Assembly: GCF_020520425.1 (NCBI RefSeq)
Contig: NC_079487.1
Coordinates: 113,680,141-113,744,140 of the forward strand
Direction of reading: 5' to 3'
Source of the DNA: Spinacia oleracea
Taxonomy: Eukaryota; Streptophyta; Magnoliopsida; Caryophyllales; Amaranthaceae
DNA length: 64,000 nucleotides
Below are positions 23,950-35,030 of this stretch, in pieces. Position 1 is the first letter of the stretch. Every line of letters begins with the position of its first letter. The position numbers and the translations under genes are program-made. Under the pieces are notes generated by a model. It was not told where the DNA came from. It did no database searches and saw only the letters and a list, made by a program, of their open reading frames with translations.

Positions 23950-24411
23950 TAGTTTAATGGAAAAATTTCTTGTTGACTGTGTGAGCATTTCTAGGGTTCA
24001 CCAAAAATTCTGTATTTATGCTATGTAAAGGGGACAACATATACGCTTAAAGATTTGGAATTACATGAAAGATTCCCCCAATTTGTAAGAAATACCAGAT
24101 TGATTCTCTCCTTTTGGAGGTACAAAGGACAACACTTTACCCTTCTTTTTCAACCCCTCTTTGCTAGTTTTTGGACCACATGCAAGGACGATGATGACTC
24201 AACAATTAGAATCAATGGCAGCAGCAATGAAGATGAAAGTGATAAATAGTGTGGTTGAGGTTTTAATGTTGACTGGAAATGATGGTTGAGGATTCAATGT
24301 GGAGCAGAGAATGCAGAAGAGTAATTGTGAAGAAGAAAGGGCGCTGGACTTTGAATGTAGTTTGTTGTTTAAAGCGTGTGCACACGCGTTTATTTCCCTC
24401 CCAAAGTGTGC

Positions 24412-24589
24412 CAACAAACGGAATGAACGGCCGATAAATTGAAAAATTGGTAGGAATGTGGCAGTAAAGTCCCATTTTTAATACACTTTTTTAATTCAAG
24501 GTACTATTTGACAAAATTATAAAGTTAGGGTACTTATTCAAAAGTGAGACAAAAACAAGATACTTTTTGACAATTTTACCTAACAAAAA
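24412..24589. repeat. Right TIR of the MULE, with 9-bp target duplication
   Basis: It ends tttttgacaattttacc at 24580 and is an inverted match to 5463-5631. The flanking taacaaaaa is at 24581-24589. Confidence 0.92.
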
Positions 24590-25695
24590 TAAACAAAGTT
24601 AAAAAAGCCAACCTATACCCAAACCAAATTTCCTACTTTCCGGTCCACAATTTCTTCTTTCCTCATTACAATAAAGAACATGGTCAAATAGTTGGCTTTT
24701 ATTATAAAAAAAAAAAACAATATTGGGCCAAAGTTCACATGCCAAATGGAGTTAATTAAGTCATGGGAGCCCTAGAATCCCCGGAAGCAAAGGTGGAAGA
24801 GTTTGAAGATGAAACAAGTAAAGAGGGTGGCAATTTGTAGTTGAAATAATACTTACAAGTATATTTTCTAGATTTTGTTGATGAGATAATAATAAAAATT
24901 GGACACTTGTCTTTTTATTAGGCCTTCCCACGTACTCACTATGTAGTATGTACTTGAAATTTTTGAGATACACCAACCTAAATAATCTTCAATTCAACTG
25001 TTTTCATCATCTCCCAATTTAATTCACTAGCCACCTCCTCCGATCCCTCTTCCTACCCCCATAAAGATGGTACGTTGTTACAATAATATGGGTAATTTAT
25101 TTGCGGTAATGCATGGAGGACGAATACGGGATACAATTTTGTGTTTATATTCTCCCCTTAATTTCAAAGTTGTTAAAACATAGCCTTCGCAAATAACACA
25201 TGTGAATTTCTCACATTGTTAAAGGATGAGAAATAGAAAAGCCTTCAGTTTGACTTTAACATCTTTCGTTTTATAGCTGATCCATACATGATCCACCACA
25301 AGTTGAGACTCTTCATTACCTTTAAGATTTAATTACTTAATAAGGTTAAGGGGATACTCTTCTTATTTCCATATTATTATAAGGTAGAACCTCCTACAGT
25401 CTTGTAAAGTTGACTCTCTCTCCTTATAACGGATATGGCTCAGGCGCATATTTAACCATATCACTCCGACCGCTTCCTACGAATAGAAAATTAAATAGTT
25501 CACGGGATCGACTATTTATATTTATATTGAAGGATAGATATAGCTAGCTAGCTTAGATATGTCATATGTTCTCGAGCCAAACTATAACATTCTCCACTAG
25601 GAACAAAATGCTCGCCTTGGAAGATGTACGTGTATTTTAATAGGTCAAATTGTCAAGTAGCTAATTAACTACTACACGAAAACTATGATTACTCA
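24590..25695. other. Intergenic DNA, nothing recognised
   Basis: No splice-supported frame, RNA gene or transposon ends are seen. Confidence 0.45.
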
Positions 25696-25697
25696 TA

Positions 25698-26054
25698 CTC
25701 CCTCCGTTTTTTTTTGTTTTTTTTTTACGTTTGGTATTTTTCACTCGTTTTAATGATTAATTAATTTTTATCGAGATTCTCAATTTTTTTATTTAAATAA
25801 GATAAATTACGTTTATTTATACTGTTTTTACTTTTATCAAAAATCTGATATTGGGAAATGAGAAAAATTTAATGTCCCAATGAAAAAGTGTGAAATATTA
25901 AATAACCTAATAAATTTAATTGGTTAAAATAATAATTTAACACAAATTTTGATAGAATATTAAGTCATTTATGTGATAATATAAAAGAAAATGTAAAGAA
26001 CATTTTAAAATACCCAAAAAGAAAAACGTAAAAAACAAAAAGAGACGGAGGGAG
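25698..26054. mobile_element. Stowaway MITE, 357 bp
   Basis: Left end ctccctccgtttttttttgt follows TA at 25696-25697. Right end acaaaaagagacggagggag precedes TA at 26055-26056. The interior is AT-rich with no coding capacity. Confidence 0.85.
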
Positions 26055-26288
26055 TAATATGTAAATTGTAAAGTGAAGCTTGGCTAATTAAATAGCCAAA
26101 ATAGGTTTTGCAAAATCCATAACTCAGCAAGAAGCCACGAATAGGCCATTTGTAATTCTATATTCACGTACTACATATATTACTCTCATTGTCTAAACCC
26201 ATTGTAATAAAAGCGTATAAACGGCCAATAAAAGATGCGTCTTTTTATCTGATTCCACTTAAGTAAACTAATATAAATTTATCAAAAT

Positions 26289-27395
26289 TTATAACTCGTA
26301 TTCTTTATCAGCATTTTGTGAACCAGAAGTAGACCCAATTTCAAAATTTAGAGGTGAGTCACCAAGAATTCCAGCAGAAGTATTATCTTGAACAGATCCC
26401 GCAAATCTCTGAGAATTATGGAACTTATTTCCTTGAGAACCTTGACTCTTGCTTCCTTTATACCACTCCGGATAGCCAACAATTTTGAAGCAGACACCCT
26501 TAGTATGACCTTTCATCTTGCAGTGATCACAAAACCTATCAATTTTCAGCTTCTTAAAAGAATCTCTATAGTCTCTCCGTTGACCAGGAGAACTAGATAA
26601 AACTCTATTAGGCTGATGATTGTGAACAGACAATAGTGCACTCATTTCTGAAGAATGAGAAACCAGATTTAGAGCACCTTGCTTCTCAATTTGTTGAAGT
26701 AAATGATAGGCTCTATTAACAGATGGTAAGGGGTCCATACTCAGCAAATTGATTTTAGCTTGATCATAGTCCTTATTAAGACCAGTAATCAATTGAATTA
26801 ATTTTTTCAGTTGATCTGCCTCTAGATTTTTTTTCAACAATCCACAACTACAGCTTAACATAGCACCACAAGTACAATCTGCAAATGGCTCTAGAATTTG
26901 CAATTTATCCCAGACTTGCTTGAGTTTTCCATAGTACACAGCAATCGAATCATCATTTTGTTCAATTGACATTAACTTCTTATGAATTTCATATAACTGT
27001 GGAGCATTAGAGTGGCCATACCTCTCCTGCATCTCAAGCCAAAGATCTCGAGCCGAATGATTGAAGATGAAGCTCTCAGCAATGCTCTTCTCCATAGAAC
27101 AGAGGATCCAACCAGTGACCATATAGTCGTTCCTGACCCATTTTTGAAGATCCGAAGAATCAGCAGAAGGACGCAGCAAAGATCCATCAACGAAGCCAAG
27201 TTTATTCTTCGCTCCAAGTGCGAGACAAACACCCCGACTCCAATTGAGGTAATTATCCCCATTGAAGATAATTTGACCAAGCTGAGAGTTAGAATTATCA
27301 GAAGAAGATAAGAAATACGGATCATTGTAATTGATCGCAGAATTGAATTGTTGAGTAGAAGAAGAAGAAGGAGTTTCAGTAGAGATTTCAGGCAT
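26289..27395 (-). mobile_element. gag part of the copia fossil
   Basis: The frame opens MPEISTETPSSSSTQQFN. It continues with the copia gag signature (IIFNGDNYLNWSRGVCLALG, then KLGFVDGSLLRPS) and a UBN2-type middle, and has a CCHC knuckle CDHCKMKGHTKGVCFKIVGY near residue 285. The leader between gag and the central LTR holds the primer-binding site. Confidence 0.85.
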
Positions 27396-27513
27396 TTTAA
27401 AACCTAAAATTCGATTGGGAATAAAACGGAAATTTGGGGATTTTTTTTCTTGCGAAATTGCAAGATCAGATGAATTAAATTGCGGAAATTATAGATGAAT
27501 TAGAACGCTGATT

Positions 27514-27525
27514 GCTCTGATACCA
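27514..27525 (-). other. Primer-binding site of the copia fossil (initiator tRNA-Met type)
   Basis: On the minus strand it reads tggtatcagagc, the standard copia site matching the 3' end of initiator tRNA-Met. It directly abuts the LTR. Confidence 0.9.
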
Positions 27526-27728
27526 TATAAAATCATCAAATCATGATGATTCTTTGATGTGAATAACGAACTGAAGAACAGTTCTGGGTAAGGAGAGAGA
27601 GAGAGATAGGTTTAGAGAGGGATAAACTTGAAATCTATTTCTGTTAGAATGTTTTTGTTTGTTACGAAGACTCCCTTGTAATCAGTTACAAAATATTAAA
27701 TATAAATACATATGGATATCTCCCAATA
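27526..27728 (-). repeat. Central LTR of the copia fossil, 203 bp, TA...TA ends
   Basis: On the minus strand it begins tattgggagatatccatatg and ends tgatgattttata, so its borders are TA...TA rather than TG...CA. The borders are fixed by the primer-binding site on one side and a C/G-rich polypurine tract (27730-27742) on the other. Non-canonical TA..TA LTR ends are known in plant copia elements. Confidence 0.8.
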
Positions 27729-27729
27729 T

Positions 27730-27742
27730 CCCCCCCCCCCCC
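27730..27742 (-). other. Polypurine tract of the copia fossil
   Basis: An uninterrupted G run on the minus strand lies between the end of the RNase H frame and the central LTR. Confidence 0.75.
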
Positions 27743-30376
27743 TCAAGCTGGACATGGGGGTTGACACACAAGGCCAAGCTTGGAACAAAAGAAATTATGG
27801 TGATCAGCACCAAGAGGCTTGGTGAAGATATCTGCTATCTGCAAGGCAGATCGAACATGAAGGATATTGATAAAACCTGAAACCACGTAATCCCTTACAA
27901 AGTGGCAGTCGATCTTCAAGTGCTTTGTACGTTCCTGAAAAACCTGATTTTCAGCAATATATTTTGCAGCAATATTGTCACAAAATAAATCAATAGGTTG
28001 AGGGATCTGAACATGTAAATCTGCAAGCAAACCCTCTAACCAAATGAGTTCACTAGTAGTGTAACTCATGCTCCTGTACTCTGCCTCACAGGTACTCTTG
28101 GATGTGGTCTTTTGTTTCTTAGTCTTCCAAGAAATCAAGGAATCACCAAGGAAAACTGCATATCCAGTTAAGGATTTTGCAGAAAAAGGGCAAGATCCCC
28201 AGTCGGCATCACAATATGCTTTCAAAACAAGATCAGTAGAGGCCGAATAGAAAATACCTAAGTTGATTGTGCCTCTCAAGTACTTCAGAACATGAAGAGC
28301 AGCAGATAAATGTGTCTGAGCAGGGGCTTGCAAAAATTGACTCAATTGTTGTACGGCAAAAGAAATATCAGGTCTAGTCATATTAAGATAAAGAAGTTTT
28401 CCAATCAACCTCCTGTAAACCTCAGGATCAGCCAAAAGTGGACCATCACCAGTGCTGAGTTTCAAGTTTCGAGGCAATGGGAAAGGAGCAGGTTTACAAT
28501 CCTCCATCCCGGTGTCTCGAAGAAGGTCCAAAATGTATTTTCGCTGATTAAGAAGAATATCAGATTCATTTCGCGAAACTTCAATTCCAAGAAAATATTT
28601 CAAGGAACCAAGGTCTTTGATGGTAAAAGTAGTGTGCAAAGAATCCTTTAAAGCTTGAATTTCAGCCTTGTTATTACCGGTCACTAGTAAGTCATCCACA
28701 TAGGCAACCACGGCTGTGAAACTGCCTTCTGCATCAGTTTTAATAAAAAGAGAATAATCTTGCGTAGACTGAATATAACCAGTAGAAATAAGATGCTTGC
28801 TTAATTCCAAGTTCCACTGTCTAGCAGCCTGTCTCAAACCATAAAGAGAGCGAATTAGCTTGCATACCTGCCCTGGTTTGGCCTTTGTATAGCCTTGAGG
28901 AGGATGCATGTAAATTTCTTCGTCAAGATAACCATGCAAGAAGGCATTGTTGATATCAAGTTGATGAAGATCCCAACCTTTTGCAGCAGCGAGAGCAATA
29001 AGAACTTTCACTGTGGTGAACTTTGCTACGGGACTGAAAGTATGTTTAAAGTCCTTGCCCTTGATTTGTTTGTCCCCTCTTGCAACAACTCTTGCCTTAC
29101 ACCTTTCAAGATCACCACTAGAGTGAAACTTTGCCTTATAAACCCATTTACTACCAATTGCAGTTTTGCCTTCTGGTAGATTGGTTAATTCCCATGTTCC
29201 ATTCTTCACTAAAGCTTCTAATTCATTTTCCATAGCATCAACCCATTGAGTATCTTGGCTAGCTTGATTATAAGAGCTAGGTTCATGAACAGAAAGAACA
29301 TTTGCCAAACTGGCTTTGTATTCGTCATCAAGATAGGAAAGATCTGTCTCCATAAGAACGCTCAAAGCCAAAGCAGAGAAAGAAGTAAAAGATGTAGAAC
29401 TCTTAGGAGGTTGATGTGTTTTCGAAAGGATATAATCATCAAACCTTTTGGGAAGTTGCGTAGTTCTAGTAGATTTTCTTTGTACTGGCACAGAGGAATC
29501 AGAAATAGGAATGGAAGAAACATGAGGAAAAGAGATATGAGGAGTAGTAGAAGAAGGAGAGGAAGAAGTAGAGGATGAACCAGATTGTAGTGGAGAACCT
29601 GAACTAGGCGGATGTTCTGTGTTTGGAGAAGAAGGGTGTTGAATAGGGAAAGGAGGAATATGGATAAGAGAATCATCAGAGTGCTCATTTTCAGGAGAAA
29701 GAGCGGGATTGACCAAAGGGAAAGAATGCTCCGGTTCAGAAACATCTTGAGTCTGTTGAAAAGGAAAAATATGTTCCTTGAACACAACATCCCTACTCAA
29801 TATGATTTGGTGAGAAACTAGATCGTAGAGCTTATATCCCTTTTGAGCATAAGGATAACCGAGGAAAATGCACTTTCTAGCCCTAGGTGCTAGTTTGTCA
29901 TGAGATTTAACAGCTGCATAGCAAAGACAACCAACAACCCTCAAATTCTCATAATTCGGAGACTTCTTCATCAAAATCTCGTAGGGAGTTTTCCAAGACA
30001 AAACAGAACTTGGCATTAAATTAATCAGATAAGTAGATGTAAGGAGGCAGTCACCCCAAAATCTCACAGGAAGATTAGCATATAAACGAAGAGCCCTGGC
30101 GGTTTCAAGAAGGTGACGGTGTTTCCTTTCAACCCTTCCATTTTGTTGAGGAACACCAACTAAACTCCTCTGGTGAATAATACCATTGGAAGAAAATAGA
30201 GCCCCGCAAAACTCTTGAACTATCTCCGTACCATTGTCACTCCTAATGACCTTAATCTTACACTGAAATTGAGTCTCAACATAGGCAAGAAAAGCAGAAA
30301 TAATTTGGGGAACCTGAGTCTTATTATGAACCAAATGAGTCCAAGTAGTTCTAGAGTGATCATCGAGAATATCCAT
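27743..30376 (-). mobile_element. Integrase core / reverse transcriptase / RNase H part of the copia fossil
   Basis: One 877-codon frame. The integrase core occupies about residues 1-170 (DDHSRTTWTHL, RSDNGTEI, GVPQQNGRVERKHRHLLETA). A Ser/Pro-rich spacer follows, then the reverse transcriptase from about residue 395 (GSKWVYKAKFHSSGDLERCK; LDINNAFLHG; catalytic YVDDLLVTG). RNase H starts near residue 725 (YCDADWGSCP, then SKSTCEAEYRSM and DNIAAKYIAENQVFQERTKH). The C-terminus, QPPCPA, runs into the polypurine tract. Confidence 0.9.
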
Positions 30377-30558
30377 ATGTATTTATATTTAATATTTTGT
30401 AACTGATTACAAGGGAGTCTTCGTAACAAACAAAAACATTCTAACAGAAATAGATTTCAAGTTTATCCCTCTCTAAACCCCTCTCTCTCTCCTTACCCAG
30501 AACTGTTCTTCAGTTCGTTATTCACATCAAAGAATCATCATGATTTGATGATTTTATA
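30369..30558 (+). repeat. Inverted second LTR copy of the copia fossil
   Basis: It reads atatccatatgtatttatat ... gattttata on the plus strand and is the reverse orientation of 27526-27728. It directly abuts the integrase frame on its left and unrelated flanking DNA on its right. Confidence 0.85.
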
Positions 30559-31970
30559 GAACTTAGTAATTCTTTTCTAAATTTATTAATTTCAAAAAAG
30601 TAGAATTAATGAGTAAAAATTCCGAAATGACTCGACCTGAAACCAACCATACCATTGTTCGAGTCTTTGACATGTTAAAACGTGAGGAAGTGAGCGATGG
30701 AAAAAAGTGTAGCAAGCGTACGGTAAATGCACGGCATAATACGTGGACCGATGAATGCGGAGAAATCGGGTGGGCCCTGTAGTCATGTTGGACTATCTCA
30801 AGCCCAGCCGACTTTTTATCAAGAATCGCAGGCAAATAACCATTAACCATCCCTTTATTTTTATTCTTTTTTCCTCATTTTTGGCGGGTAAATTTGTAGT
30901 TAAGTGGCACTCAACTAAACCTCTAACTTTACTCACGAATAAAGCAACGATAAGAATTTTATTTTTTTATCCTTTGGAAATATTTGCAACTTTTGCTTAT
31001 TATTCTTTTTTCCAACGACAGCGTTTGAAGATATTTCATGCAAATAACTAAATATTACCTTGAAGTTGCATAAAATTTGAAAAAATCAACATAAAGTTGA
31101 CCATATATTCTAAGATTAGATAAGGTTCTTTGATATCATAGCATATTGAATTCATTTTAACACGTGGACTATTAAGTATTTTGTATTCCATAAAATATGA
31201 AGTTGTTGTGTTTGTTATAATTTTTTTTATTATCAATGATGTCTTGGCCAACCTAGTAGTCAGACTGATTGATTGTTTGTGAACAACATATGGCATGTTT
31301 AAATTCCTTATCGACATTTGTACTTTTACAGCCTTATACGTTTGGCTTACTTGCAAAAAAAAAAAAAAGAAAAAAAAACCTAAGTCTAACTCTTAAGGAT
31401 TATATACGGAATTACGAAAGCCAAGGTGAAGTGACGTAAATGGAAAAAATTTCAACAATACACAGTTACAAACTATCATTATCCAAAAAAATAGGTTGTA
31501 AAGGTCTATGTTTTTACCGGAATTTTTAGAATTGTACGACAACTAGTTAATATTGACTAATTAAAGCATTATTTTTTACCATACACGGCAATATGACACT
31601 AACCCCACTATATAATTATCGGAAGAAAAATAACTACTATGTCGGGTCGAATCTTTTATTTTCATTGATTAGGGTTAGAATGTTTCTTATTTGTCACACT
31701 ATATGTCTATGTTCTAGATTTGTGATGTGGAAATGCAATTTCAGAACATAGCTTTATATGGACGAAGTGAAGTACATATTCACTTTTTAGAATGTTTTGA
31801 AAAGGATTAGAAATTTGTCTATATTATGAAAACGTTATTGGAGATGCCGAGATGTGTTAGCGTGTCATTAATTGATCGATCCATCCCTAAATCACCAACT
31901 TAACTCTTTTGCTAAACAAGCTACCTATAGTCCAAATAGGTAGGGATCAAGAGAAAGTTTACAATCATGT
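30559..31970. other. Intergenic DNA, nothing recognised
   Basis: AT-rich, with a long A run at 31357-31378. No supported gene or transposon end. Confidence 0.45.
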
Positions 31971-31971
31971 G

Positions 31972-32098
31972 ATGATATCTTGGTCTAGTGGTTAATACTG
32001 AGGGTCTGTGTATATTAGGTCTCAGGTTCAAATCCCCTCACCCTCATTTGTAATTTATATTGCCCTTATGGCTCATACGCACTAAAAAAAAGCTTTAT
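31972..32098 (+). mobile_element. tRNA-derived SINE
   Basis: Pol III promoter boxes lie at tRNA spacing: box A tggtctagtgg (31981-31991) and box B ggttcaaatcc (32025-32035). They are followed by a body ending tttgtaatttatattgccct ... gcactaaaaaaaa. The same 3' body is found in a fragment at 43066-43117, which supports a SINE family rather than a decayed tRNA. Confidence 0.7.
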
Positions 32099-32099
32099 A

Positions 32100-32610
32100 C
32101 TAAAACATACACCAGAAATGACACATGTCATTTCCTAGTGTAAAATTTTCCCGCCTAAAATATTTTCCTAAAATATATATCTTATTTTATTTATTTTTAT
32201 TTTCTTCCTTTTGATAAACTATCTATGTATGGGAAAAAATATTAGTTTATAAATTATGGCAATAGTAGATACCACGTAATAATAATTTTGCAAAATACTT
32301 TTTTATAATATTTGTACATTAATAATGGAAAATATATTCACTCGATATGTCTGTCAAATTAGCATATTACACATATATAATATGCATATTAGATCAATAA
32401 ATTTAAATGTGTATGTTTTAAAAAATTTAATCATATGCAGACATGCAACAGTTTGGAGATATTTAGTTAAGTATTTTATAAAAGAAAAAATGATCATAAT
32501 CCGTGCGTGCACGAGATCTAATATAGTAATTTATAAGACAGACTTTGACTTCGTAAGGATGTCTCATTTGCTAAACGGGCTAACAGACGTATTTTAGGCA
32601 CTCGCAAGCT
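32100..32610. other. AT-rich intergenic DNA
   Basis: It contains one block (accagaaatgacacatgtca near 32110) related to the repeat at 2585-2873. Nothing else is recognised. Confidence 0.4.
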
Positions 32611-32838
32611 TGTGCATTCTATTCACATGATTTTCACTTATTTTTCCTGAACTTACCTGAACTAAACTTATTTGAACTTAACTGAACTTATTAGAACTTA
32701 TCAAAACTTATTTTAGTTATAAATTATATTTGGAAAAATCCTTATTTTTTCCTGAACTTATCTTATATGAACTTAATTAAACGTAACTAAACTTACTTTT
32801 CCTGATATAAGTGGGAATAAAGTGAAAAGAACATAGCC
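32611..32838. mobile_element. Possible eroded MITE with 'tgaactta' repeats
   Basis: The left part (tgtgcattctattcacatga, then ttttcacttatttttcctga) and right part (ttcctgatataagtggga, then aaagtgaaaagaacatagcc) are imperfectly inverted. The middle is made of gaactta-like words on both sides. Ends and duplication are not clear. Confidence 0.4.
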
Positions 32839-34920
32839 TTAAACTAACTGTCAATATTCCTTAGTTGTTATCGATCGGCATTCATTGATGGTCCTTAAGT
32901 CTCCACAACATTTCCTGTTCTTTTAGAAATGTGATAGAGACTAGTGTATGGGGATCATAATAACAATATGGAGCATTAGCTACGTAGTACGAATGTAAGA
33001 GTATATATCTATGTGTATGTAGTTGTGACGCTTTATAAAATGACGTGTTAATAACCAAGAGGCCAAAAATCAAATTGAACGTAGATATCACTGCCAAATT
33101 TCAGTATCACGATCACTTTTGCAAATTAAGAGAGAATTAATTAACCAACTTTTTAATTTGAATGAGCCATAAGGATATTACATACACTGATACACATTAT
33201 AAATCGGAGAAGGGAAAATTTGAATTTGTGGCCAATCATGACCGACCATTGCTCTTGTTGTACTGTATTTTCTCTTCACTGGATGAGACTCGGACTTATT
33301 TGAATTCATTGGATCTAATTAAATATGATACTCTTATAGAAACTTATTGGGCATAATTGAAACTTGCCAGACCTGGTCGCAAGAGAGAAAACTTGTTGAA
33401 TGTGGTTGAAACTTATTAGACTTTACCAACTTAATTGGATCTGATTAGAATTTTTTGGGAATTTTTTTTTTATATTTTTTTTTTCAGGTGGAAAGAGTGT
33501 CCTAACACGTGATTGGAAAACTAACATATTGCGTTCTTTCTTGAGTTTGACCTAGTTATTGCAACTTTTTACTGAAAGGGGATTCTAAGATGAGGGCAAA
33601 TAGGTAGCTAGGGAAGTGGACACTAAGAGTCAAATAACGATTGCCATTCATGGCACAACTTGTAAGTGAAGAAAAGCTTATTCACATTCATATCACCCTC
33701 TCTTTTGGTAAGGCCCCTTTTCGTTTTATTTGGTACTAAACTTCCAAACCAATTATCTTCGTACAATCTATTCCAATTTCATATCTACCCTTTGTTTTTT
33801 GTAAAAGGCCAACAGAATCCTTAAAAGAAATTTTGCCATCAAACTTAAGATGGAACGTTCAAGATCAACCATATTACTAACTCTATAGATTCCTTTGTTG
33901 CGTAAGAATTGCACCATACCACTATTACTAATTTACTATACCATGTATGATGTACTCTTAATGTTTCCAAAAGTTACCGTACGCGCGTTTAACAACAATT
34001 GCATACGAGTGTATAATTTAAATAAATGATTGAGCATCTAATATTGTAACTGATGATGTAGAATTGTAGATTTTATTTTATTGAAAGACACTCTGGACCT
34101 TATAATGAAAGATAGGGGATATTGGCTGAGGGGGGCCACGGAGAACATTAAGAGTCGTTCACAGAGTTATTATAGAAGTTTAGTCTCTCTTTTAAAAAAA
34201 ATTAATCAGTGTTGTAACGATTTATAATACATTAGAATGAAAATATTCAAAGTTAACCAACACATTTGTAATTTAGCCCGTGTAACTCATAGGCATGCAT
34301 TTAGACAAGATTAAAATTTCAAATTAAACCAAAGCATAATGGATTTGGACCATATTAGATTTTAAATAACTAGAACACCCATTAGCATATAAAAGACGAC
34401 GTTGGAGTACTTGTCTATAAGATTACATGAATTTTGTTCAAAGAAAGGTCTCTACAAGCTAAATTTACAAATGATATTCTAGTATAAATACCAATTAGTG
34501 TACTCCGTAATTGGTTAAAATCTCAAGGAGCAATACCCAAGATATGAAATCAAATCCCGTTTAAATCGATCACCCTGATAAAGTGGTACACTCCCTTGAG
34601 TTATAAGGATTAGTAGTGTAGAGTAAATCTGTAATAAGTAAAACCCTAACGACTGAGGCCCCATAAAACAACCATAACTTGCAAGTCAATTTTAATAAAT
34701 GCTTTTAAAAACCAACTCAATTGGGAAACAGACAATCACAACTGAGTACGAGGGAGCTGTGTGATTGATAAAACCACCCATAATTTGCGCATCCTCCCAT
34801 CCCTAAAATTAAATAAAAAGTCAAATAATTACCAAAAAGCAAAGAAAATCTTCTAACACTAATTACACAATTGAGTGACCAACCCGCATTAATTACGGAA
34901 GATAATCAACTCCCTTTTTT
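32839..34920. other. Intergenic DNA upstream of the expansin gene
   Basis: No gene recognised. The last few hundred bases presumably carry the expansin promoter. I cannot assign individual regulatory elements with confidence. Confidence 0.4.
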
Positions 34921-34924
34921 TTCC

Positions 34925-34935
34925 CTTTATAAATA
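34925..34935 (+). promoter_or_regulatory. TATA box of the expansin gene
   Basis: ctttataaata lies about 100 bases upstream of the expansin ATG. It is followed by a CT/AC-rich leader (cctcaacacaaactactttc) typical of a plant 5' UTR. Confidence 0.7.
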
Positions 34936-35030
34936 CTCTGCCACTCCTCTGTTCCCACAACCTCAACACAAACTACTTTCCCACTACTCGATCCCTCTCT
35001 AAGGCTCTAACTAACTTCCTTTCTATACCA

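Larger units (their letters stand above)
5463..24580 (-). mobile_element. Mutator-like element (MULE), split by a later LTR retroelement
   Basis: The element runs between two ~170-bp inverted repeats bounded by a perfect 9-bp duplication. Without the 12.5-kb retroelement nested at 5729-18213 it would be about 6.6 kb, normal for an autonomous MULE. On the minus strand it carries a decayed MuDR-type transposase (19763-23400). On the plus strand, near the left TIR, it carries a GRF-zinc-finger frame (18440-18813). The two face each other, as mudrA and mudrB do in maize MuDR. A Stowaway MITE (23664-23949) and two minisatellites also sit inside. TIR divergence and broken coding frames show it is older than its nested retroelement. 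Confidence 0.9.
26289..30558 (-). mobile_element. Rearranged Ty1/copia LTR retroelement fossil
   Basis: All coding parts read on the minus strand, but their order is not the family's. Integrase core, reverse transcriptase and RNase H (30376-27743) come first, then a central LTR (27728-27526), then a primer-binding site and gag (27395-26289). A second LTR copy at 30369-30558 is inverted relative to the central one. One LTR thus serves as the 3' LTR of the polymerase part and the 5' LTR of the gag part. This is as expected from a one-LTR circle or an auto-integration product that re-entered the genome. The two LTR copies are nearly identical, so the event is recent. It is broken, with about two or three structural breaks. 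No clear target duplication was found. Confidence 0.85.

Noticed and set aside
26972-27325. Open frames on other strands and frames over the gag part of the copia fossil (also 28068-30406 plus-strand frames, including an Arg-rich one near 29246-29578)
   Set aside because: They overlap the real minus-strand gag and polymerase frames, show no domain, and their biased composition follows from the opposite-strand Ser/Pro codons.
30369-30558. Right copia LTR as an independent solo LTR
   Set aside because: It abuts the integrase frame exactly, lacks a visible 5-bp duplication on its own borders, and is nearly identical to the central LTR, so a shared rearrangement is the simpler reading. I cannot exclude the alternative.
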